Origin: an uncultured Saprospiraceae bacterium
GTDB taxonomy: Bacteria > Bacteroidota > Bacteroidia > Chitinophagales > Saprospiraceae
Length of the DNA stretch: 46,511 nt
Direction of reading: 5' to 3'
Assembly (NCBI GenBank): GCA_937951685.1
Contig: CALFBG010000194.1
Location: 1-46,511 of the forward strand
Shown here: one piece after another, positions 42,301-46,511 of the stretch
Numbering within the stretch: position 1 is the stretch's first letter
Layout of the letters: every line of letters begins with the position of its first letter
The notes under the pieces: model-generated
Database searches by the model: none
Seen by the model: the letters and a program-made list of their open reading frames with translations, nothing else
Told to the model about the DNA's origin: nothing
Position numbers and translations under genes: made by a program

Positions 42301-44009
42301 GTTTGACTGAACTCTACATTTTTAACATCATTGGTCATAATCGAATTGTCTTTCAAGGAAAAGACAGCATTCGTATCATCCGTTTTGGAAATAATTCGCA
42401 AATAATCAAAATCTACTTTTTTCTGACTCGCATCGGCGTAGTGTGCTACTTTATCTTTTAACTCCACCATTTCTTTGTCACTATCATAATCAACGAATCC
42501 TTTGGAAACTAAATCATACAACAAACTTTGAATACTGGAGACGTCGAACCGTGGATTAAGCTTTTTAGCAATCAGTTCTGCGGGTAGGAAGTTCGTTCCT
42601 TCTTGATCCGCCACCAACTTCATCGTCGCGATCGGATTAATGGTAGAAATATTTTGTAGTCGCTGGTAATCTCCTTCGTCAAAAAACTTCAAGGATTCGA
42701 AGGTTGCTTTTTTGCCCCCTTTACCGAAGCTCAAGCTCTTTTTACCAATGACGATAGAATCTCGGTTCATCAACCAATCAATATTTTCTGCGTCGATGTT
42801 GACTTGATGCAAAGAGTTAAAAAATGGATTTCGATCACTTCCCCGTTTTCCTCGATACAGGCTCAAATCTTTGTTGGCAATATCAAACTTCAAATTCACC
42901 GAAGGATGATAAATAGAATCTTGTCCGAAATAAATTGTAGATCGTACGCCTTTTCCAACAATCTTTTCTCCTTTCCGGATCACGAAAAGTTCCGAAGCTC
43001 CTCTATAAGCAACCTTATTATTTTGATCTCGAATCGAAATCCGTGCTTTCTTCACTTTACTACCAAAACCATATACTGTAGAACCATGCAAACGGAATCC
43101 ACCTACGTAGGATAAGTCTCCTCCAATATTATTAATTGCGAGAATGCTATCTCTTGATTCAAATCGAGGATAGGAGCCTTCGGTTGCTTTATTTTGAGTT
43201 AAAATTTTATCGCGTAAGCTACCTACAATGATTTGATTCGGAAATAAGGCTGGATAATGTAGTTTGGCTTCTTTTACTTCGTAAAGGCTTTTATTGATTT
43301 CGAATTCGTATTCCCCCAGTTCGCAAAAAGCTTCCTCCCCTTTCTCTTCACTTTTCCAAATGGATTTTCCTCCTTTTCCTTTCCAAACCTTGGCAACGGG
43401 ATAGAAACTACCACTCGTTTCGTGAATGATAATTGAATCCTTTTTCCGCTTGCCAATCAAATCTAGTTTTTGGTATTCAATCACGGGAACACCATTTTCA
43501 TATTTGAGCGTATAATTCGCATTATTGGTATACCAAGAAACCCCCGATTTGGAATAACGCAAAGCCTTCTTTTGAAAAAAGTCGACCGAAAAACCAAGAA
43601 ATTCCTGGTAGGGTTTCAATTTTCGGTTTTCAATCCCGCCCAAAATCTGATCTAAGATCTTATGCCAGCGAATGAAGTGCTCGCCTCCATTTTCGATGGT
43701 TTTCAAAACGAGTAGACAATCTACGTAGCGTAAAAAATAAGGAGATGCCTTCATCTTCAAACCGAGCATGGTATTACTCGTCGTACGAATGGTGCTGAGT
43801 TCGCCTTCCGTAAAGCTGCCCGCTTTGTATAAATCTTCGAAAGCTTCGAAAGCTGCTTCCATTTTGGATTGCTTACTGGAAGTCATGAATTTTTCAAACT
43901 GATCTATAAATTCACCAGAATCTGCCGAAAATTCAGTTATTTTTTGTGCTTGTACCAACGAAGTAGTTAGAAAAACCACCGAGAGGAGTATAAAAATTCT
44001 TTTCAACAT
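39381..44009 (-). CDS. Large secreted protein of unrecognised family (paralog B)
   Basis: A 1,542-aa exported protein with the signal peptide MLKRIFILLSVVFLTTSLVQA. It is collinear with the 1,498-aa protein at 32838-37334, sharing the helical N-terminal part and dozens of short beta blocks: YPRFxSxDSxLxI, LYHPSVNLKF, RGKRGSDRNPF, VINRATV, YEASGFYEYNIGDKKQE and QWFSVSS. It differs by an insertion of about 36 residues near 1222-1258, made of a nine-lysine run followed by Asp/Glu repeats (SKKKKKKKKKDEEEEDE). The C-terminus (FVNRAKEARK) carries no T9SS domain, so a periplasmic or outer-membrane-associated location is possible. I recognise no enzyme motif; it looks structural and beta-rich. It is followed by a strong hairpin and preceded by a pair of direct repeats. 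Confidence 0.9.
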   Translation of the reverse strand: MLKRIFILLSVVFLTTSLVQAQKITEFSADSGEFIDQFEKFMTSSKQSKMEAAFEAFEDLYKAGSFTEGELSTIRTTSNTMLGLKMKASPYFLRYVDCLLVLKTIENGGEHFIRWHKILDQILGGIENRKLKPYQEFLGFSVDFFQKKALRYSKSGVSWYTNNANYTLKYENGVPVIEYQKLDLIGKRKKDSIIIHETSGSFYPVAKVWKGKGGKSIWKSEEKGEEAFCELGEYEFEINKSLYEVKEAKLHYPALFPNQIIVGSLRDKILTQNKATEGSYPRFESRDSILAINNIGGDLSYVGGFRLHGSTVYGFGSKVKKARISIRDQNNKVAYRGASELFVIRKGEKIVGKGVRSTIYFGQDSIYHPSVNLKFDIANKDLSLYRGKRGSDRNPFFNSLHQVNIDAENIDWLMNRDSIVIGKKSLSFGKGGKKATFESLKFFDEGDYQRLQNISTINPIATMKLVADQEGTNFLPAELIAKKLNPRFDVSSIQSLLYDLVSKGFVDYDSDKEMVELKDKVAHYADASQKKVDFDYLRIISKTDDTNAVFSLKDNSIMTNDVKNVEFSQTQKVALKPTNDQVILQKNRNMEFDGKLFAGYTTIEGKDFHYNYDQNEITLDSVRYWDFFIPTEAKDKNDDPISVSIASRIEHSTGVLLVDAPNNKSGNEDIPMFPSYNTTGPSYVYYDYKETKNGAYKRDSFYFELDKFNFNGLDAYTRDDLTFRGNMISANIFPKFKEVIVLQEDDDSFGFETNTPAEGYPNYMGKGNYKGKIFLSNKGFLGNGNLTYLGASIDSEDIVFEPKRFQSTAEQFNLDEDRTGNPQYPQTLGLDVKIDWKPYKDSMYIRTKEKPFELFKDNNHTLKGALILTPGGLKGDGLFNWDKANMKSKLFSFGAYSTYADTASLKIRTFGSDDLAFDNENLLCDVDFDQQVGRFKSNIDSLMTTMPYNKYQTSLNEFTWNMKEETITFQSEENKLGNFLSIDPNQDSLFYQGKTAFYDLKNNELKIGGVPFIQSCDALIYTETGDVEIKSGGIMTTLNNAKIIANTKSKYHVINRATVNVKGKKLYEASGFYEYNIGDKKQEIEFANIIGQRIGKGNASTKETATRATGEVKEEDHFYIDHKTEFRGKISLNAKSKNLQFDGFARLDADKLVGKQWFSVSSEADKNDLAIEYDVPKNYDGSPLRTGLFLSKQTADLYPSVMMPLSFRKDRVILEAKGMVVESEDSKKKKKKKKKDEEEEDEFGFIIEKEEETVKSKGLFKYDKAADQFIFGDSLKIATGAARGNKLTFSNRTGAVTAEGTFSIGSGLDYVKIKSAGVATTQFKVAGDSSGVAPPVKLDLMAMVDFVIPDKLIKIMINDIKSSSFDAQNVSFKKNKTFEKALPELIDDSRLLARTIGAFKADDFDIPKKGFGSTIFFSQLVMKWNPEYQSFVSTENKVGVGAINGQTINKMLTCHVEFKMPSNGDDRVYIYIKSPSENYYFFGYKQGVLSTVSNNQAYNDEVLNLKKKEKSIKMDDGELYEIQEVNQSSASMFVNRAKEARK

Positions 44010-44069
44010 GCTGTAATTTAAATTTTAGGTGATGAAGTAACCAGTTCTCTACTTCTGTATATTAAAGAT

Positions 44070-44120
44070 TTAGCGCGACACCAAAGCCTAGCTAAAGCTT
44101 ACTTATTTTTTAGCGCGACA
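44070..44120. repeat. Direct repeat TTAGCGCGACA ahead of the 1,542-aa gene
   Basis: The 11-mer TTAGCGCGACA occurs at 44070-44080 and again at 44110-44120, exactly 40 bases apart (about four helical turns), in the short gap between prmA and the 1,542-aa gene. The spacing suits a cooperative regulator-binding site, but no known operator matches. Confidence 0.6.
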
Positions 44121-44123
44121 AAA

Positions 44124-44948
44124 TTATTTCTTTGTCAAAATTTGGCAAAGCCATTCGTTGCGACGCATAGAATTACTAATGATAAATCCGTTTTCTTTTG
44201 CCGTAGTTTCTACCAGTGTTTGATCTTCGATTCTAAAACCAGAAATCATTAGCTGACCATCCGTCACTAACATTTCATATAACGCTGGGAGAGAAGCCAA
44301 AATTACATTGCGATTGATATTCGCTAAAATAATCTCAAAGCCTTTTTCCGCCACTACTTTCAAATCTCCTTGAAGCACTTTAATATTGCGAATCTGATTG
44401 ATTTCCGCATTTTCAAGGGTATTTTCATAAGAAGCTGCTTCAATGTCAATTGCCAAAATCGGATCTGCTCCTAACTTTGCCGCCAAAATGGCCAAAATAC
44501 CCGTTCCACAACCATAATCCAAGACGTTTTTACCATTCCAATCTAACCCACGCATGGATTTAATCATGGAATAAGTCGTCTCGTGGTGCGCCGTTCCAAA
44601 AGCCATTTTAGGGTTAATGATCAACTCTTGTTCTACGGTCGCATTTCCTTCGTGGAAATCGGCTCTTACCAAACAAAAATCGTCGATTAAGATCGGTTTA
44701 AAGTTAGCTTCCCAATCTTTATTCCAATTCTGACTTGGCACTAGGGTTTTCTGGTAATCAAAAGGAAATTGCGCTTTTAAAGCTGATATTTCTGCTAATA
44801 GTTCGTCTTTTAATAATGCTTTTGGCAAATAAGCATGTAAAGCATTTTCCTGTTCCTCAAAACAATCAAAATCTAGTTGGCCCAAAAAAGCTAGCAAAAT
44901 CTCGTATGATACTTCCGCGTTAGTAAATTCAAATTTGTAATAATCCAT
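44124..44948 (-). CDS. prmA: Ribosomal protein L11 methyltransferase
   Basis: A 274-aa cytoplasmic SAM-dependent methyltransferase that modifies ribosomal protein L11. The N-terminal ~75 residues form the substrate-recognition domain (YYKFEFTNAEVSYEILLAFL). A linker contains QNWNKDWEANFKPI, followed by the PrmA signature NPKMAFGTAHHETT (~112-125). The SAM-binding motif is VLDYGCGTGILAILAAKLGA (~142-161), then AIDIE. LANINRNVI (~210-218) is the PrmA counterpart of the catalytic N-x-x-Y-type motif. Length and motif order match Bacteroidota PrmA well. It is separated from the 1,542-aa gene by about 115 bases that carry the TTAGCGCGACA repeats. Confidence 0.95.
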   Translation of the reverse strand: MDYYKFEFTNAEVSYEILLAFLGQLDFDCFEEQENALHAYLPKALLKDELLAEISALKAQFPFDYQKTLVPSQNWNKDWEANFKPILIDDFCLVRADFHEGNATVEQELIINPKMAFGTAHHETTYSMIKSMRGLDWNGKNVLDYGCGTGILAILAAKLGADPILAIDIEAASYENTLENAEINQIRNIKVLQGDLKVVAEKGFEIILANINRNVILASLPALYEMLVTDGQLMISGFRIEDQTLVETTAKENGFIISNSMRRNEWLCQILTKK

Positions 44949-44972
44949 GTCAATCGTGTTTTCCGTGTATAC

Positions 44973-45194
44973 TTATTGTAGCCAATCTAAACGAAGGCTA
45001 TTGGTGCTAAATGAAATAGAAAGCCTTTTCGGCACGTAAAAGTAAAATGGTTCTTTGACAAATCCTGTGTTTTGGTCCGACAAAAAGAAAATCAAGGCTG
45101 CTGACGATCGTTTTTCGATTACTTTTTGACCGTTTAGCATTCCTTGCACTACGAATCGTGGGAAATCTAGCTGTATTTTAAGTAAATCGAACAC
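44973..45194 (-). CDS. Possible small protein upstream of prmA
   Basis: A 73-codon frame that can only start with GTG (45194), since a stop lies eight codons further up and no ATG is available at the front. The sequence (LKIQLDFPRFVVQGMLNGQ..., ...FYFYVPKRLSISFSTNSLR) alternates hydrophobic and polar residues like beta-strands and has reasonable composition. It ends 24 bases before the prmA start on the same strand. I recognise no family. It may be a genuine small gene co-transcribed with prmA, the C-terminal remnant of a lost gene, or a chance frame. Confidence 0.3.
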   Translation of the reverse strand: MFDLLKIQLDFPRFVVQGMLNGQKVIEKRSSAALIFFLSDQNTGFVKEPFYFYVPKRLSISFSTNSLRLDWLQ

Positions 45195-45622
45195 AAGTTT
45201 ACCTCGCCGACGAACTTACGCTATCGCAGCACTTCAATTGACTTAAGAATTTGGAATTTAGCAACATAAACTAAAAAACGAATATTCAATTAATACTCAA
45301 TTCTAGCTTATTTGTGGGCTTTTGGATGGAAATCACAGTGGGCGAATGGGGGAAAACGCCGAATTGAATCAACTTTGGATAAATGTTACCGTGTAGTTAG
45401 AACGCTTATTTTTAGAAATTGTTTTCTTACAAACGAATCTATCCCGGTGAACAAATTTAATCAATTATTAGCAGATTATTACCAAGATTGACTAATTGTT
45501 CCGCAAACTATTCGTCAAATTGATATCATACCACAAAAAATCTAATGCTTACAAGGTTCAACATAATCTCCCTGAGTTTGTTCTAGTCATAATAGTACAT
45601 CATTTTCACATTAAAGTAGCCT
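45195..45622. other. Intergenic region between divergent genes
   Basis: About 430 AT-rich bases between the prmA side (minus) and the DUF1295 gene (plus). I see no full promoter consensus, no hairpin with a T-tract and no convincing frame. Confidence 0.5.
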
Positions 45623-46384
45623 ATGTATCACCCTTACCTCGATAGTATTTTAGTGATTTTTGCCTACATGACGCTTTGGTTTCTCATCGCAACGGCCAAG
45701 AAAGATAATAGTATTATTGATATCGCTTGGGGCTTAGGTTTTGTGGTAGTCGCTTGGTGGCAACATATTTTTTATCCACACCCACACTCTTTTGTACTGA
45801 CCTTGATGGTTAGTTTGTGGGGAATTAGGCTCGGTGCGTATCTATTTTCGAGAAATTGGAATACCGAAGAAGATTGGCGATACCAAGAGATGCGCAAAAA
45901 TTGGGGGAATAATGTCTTACTAAATGCTTACGTGCGGGTATTTCTCTTGCAAGGATTTTTAATGTATCTCATCAGCTTAGTCCTGCAACAGCAACCTGCT
46001 AATTTAGTGGCGCCTTGGCAATGGTCCTCGATCGTTGGTATTGTTATTTTTGGAATCGGTTTTTGTTGGGAATCAATCGCAGATTATCAATTACAGCAAT
46101 TCAAGGCAAATCCTACCAATGAGGGTAAATTCATGACGGACGGCTTATGGCAATACTCCCGCCATCCTAACTACTTTGGCGAAATCCTGATTTGGTGGGG
46201 CATTTACCTCTACACGATTCCCTATGGCACGTGGTATATTTTCATCATTAGTCCCATTGTGATTACCTTCTTCTTACTCAAGGTATCTGGTATTCCGTTT
46301 TTAAAACGAAAACAAGAGAAAAATTCGAAGTACCAAGCTTACGTAGCAGAAGTTCCCAACGCGATTATTCCCAAATTATGGTAA
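45623..46384 (+). CDS. DUF1295 / steroid 5-alpha-reductase-like membrane protein
   Basis: A 253-aa inner-membrane protein with about six hydrophobic segments. The DUF1295 signature is clear: IIDIAWGLGFVVVAWW near the N-terminus, SLWGIRLGAYLFSRNW, EEDWRYQEMRKNWG, and the C-terminal block GKFMTDGLWQYSRHPNYFGE, then LKVSGIPFLKRKQ and YVAEVPNAIIPKLW. The last region resembles the NADPH-binding part of steroid 5-alpha-reductases and isoprenylcysteine methyltransferases (SRHPNYFGE). Members are thought to reduce or modify lipid substrates, but the bacterial function is not established. It converges on folD with a gap of only 13 bases. Confidence 0.93.
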   Translation: MYHPYLDSILVIFAYMTLWFLIATAKKDNSIIDIAWGLGFVVVAWWQHIFYPHPHSFVLTLMVSLWGIRLGAYLFSRNWNTEEDWRYQEMRKNWGNNVLLNAYVRVFLLQGFLMYLISLVLQQQPANLVAPWQWSSIVGIVIFGIGFCWESIADYQLQQFKANPTNEGKFMTDGLWQYSRHPNYFGEILIWWGIYLYTIPYGTWYIFIISPIVITFFLLKVSGIPFLKRKQEKNSKYQAYVAEVPNAIIPKLW

Positions 46385-46397
46385 GTTTCTAGTTAGA

Positions 46398-46511
46398 TTA
46401 CCCGTAAATTTCTTTCCGACTCGCTTTCAAGGTATCCATGAGTAAAGCCGTAACGGTCATTGGTCCCACTCCTCCAGGAACGGGTGTAATAAAGCTGCAT
46501 TTCGGTGCCAC
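46398..46511 (-). CDS. folD: FolD C-terminus (5' end outside window)
   Basis: The last 37 codons of methylenetetrahydrofolate dehydrogenase/cyclohydrolase, which interconverts 5,10-methylene-, methenyl- and 10-formyl-tetrahydrofolate in the cytoplasm. The visible part contains the conserved [17 protein letters not shown] motif close to the C-terminus and ends with SRKEIYG. The frame is open to the right edge of the window. It converges with the DUF1295 gene. Confidence 0.93.
   Translation of the reverse strand: MAPKCSFITPVPGGVGPMTVTALLMDTLKASRKEIYG

Overview
This 46.5 kb window looks like chromosome from a Bacteroidota bacterium, most likely of the Saprospiria/Lewinella type (inferred, not proven). 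The evidence is the low-to-moderate GC content, promoters of the TTTG-N19-21-TAnnTTTG form, almost no Shine-Dalgarno sites, a TonB-dependent receptor with an N-terminal carboxypeptidase-regulatory-like domain, and several very large secreted proteins carrying type IX secretion (T9SS) or gliding-motility C-terminal domains. I see no rRNA, tRNA, CRISPR array, transposase or phage gene. The window cuts a gene at each end: a lamin-tail-domain secreted protein on the left and folD on the right.

Left third (1-17.7 kb). This part carries the partial lamin-tail protein, the TonB-dependent receptor (long leader, good promoter), a CtlX-type amidinohydrolase with a TTG start, a small lipoprotein, and a membrane-anchored coiled-coil protein with a strong terminator. 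A minus-strand cluster of SAM methyltransferase, PAP2 phosphatase and ZIP metal transporter follows. Then come core genes: glmM (TTG start), a NifS/IscS-type cysteine desulfurase, and dapB. A 510-aa helical protein of unknown function, a PqiA-like membrane protein and a small unknown protein close this part.

Middle (17.8-32 kb). An 11-kb gene on the minus strand encodes a 3,682-aa secreted protein. It has three consecutive ~390-residue super-repeats of SprB-like modules and a gliding-motility-type C-terminal domain. Next to it is a 735-aa T9SS-exported protein, and then an orphan T9SS sorting domain with no start codon, apparently the last remnant of a paralogous gene.

Right third (32-46.5 kb). 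Two paralogous secreted proteins of about 1,500 aa, of a family I cannot name, flank a thymidylate kinase that carries an extra ~195-residue C-terminal domain. prmA, a possible tiny ORF, a DUF1295 membrane protein and the 3' end of folD follow. The most unusual parts are the giant repeat protein, the ~1,500-aa paralog pair with the tmk fusion between them, the orphan sorting domain, and several structured non-coding stretches. One of these is a candidate conformational switch plus a nine-C tract in the leader of the 1,498-aa gene.
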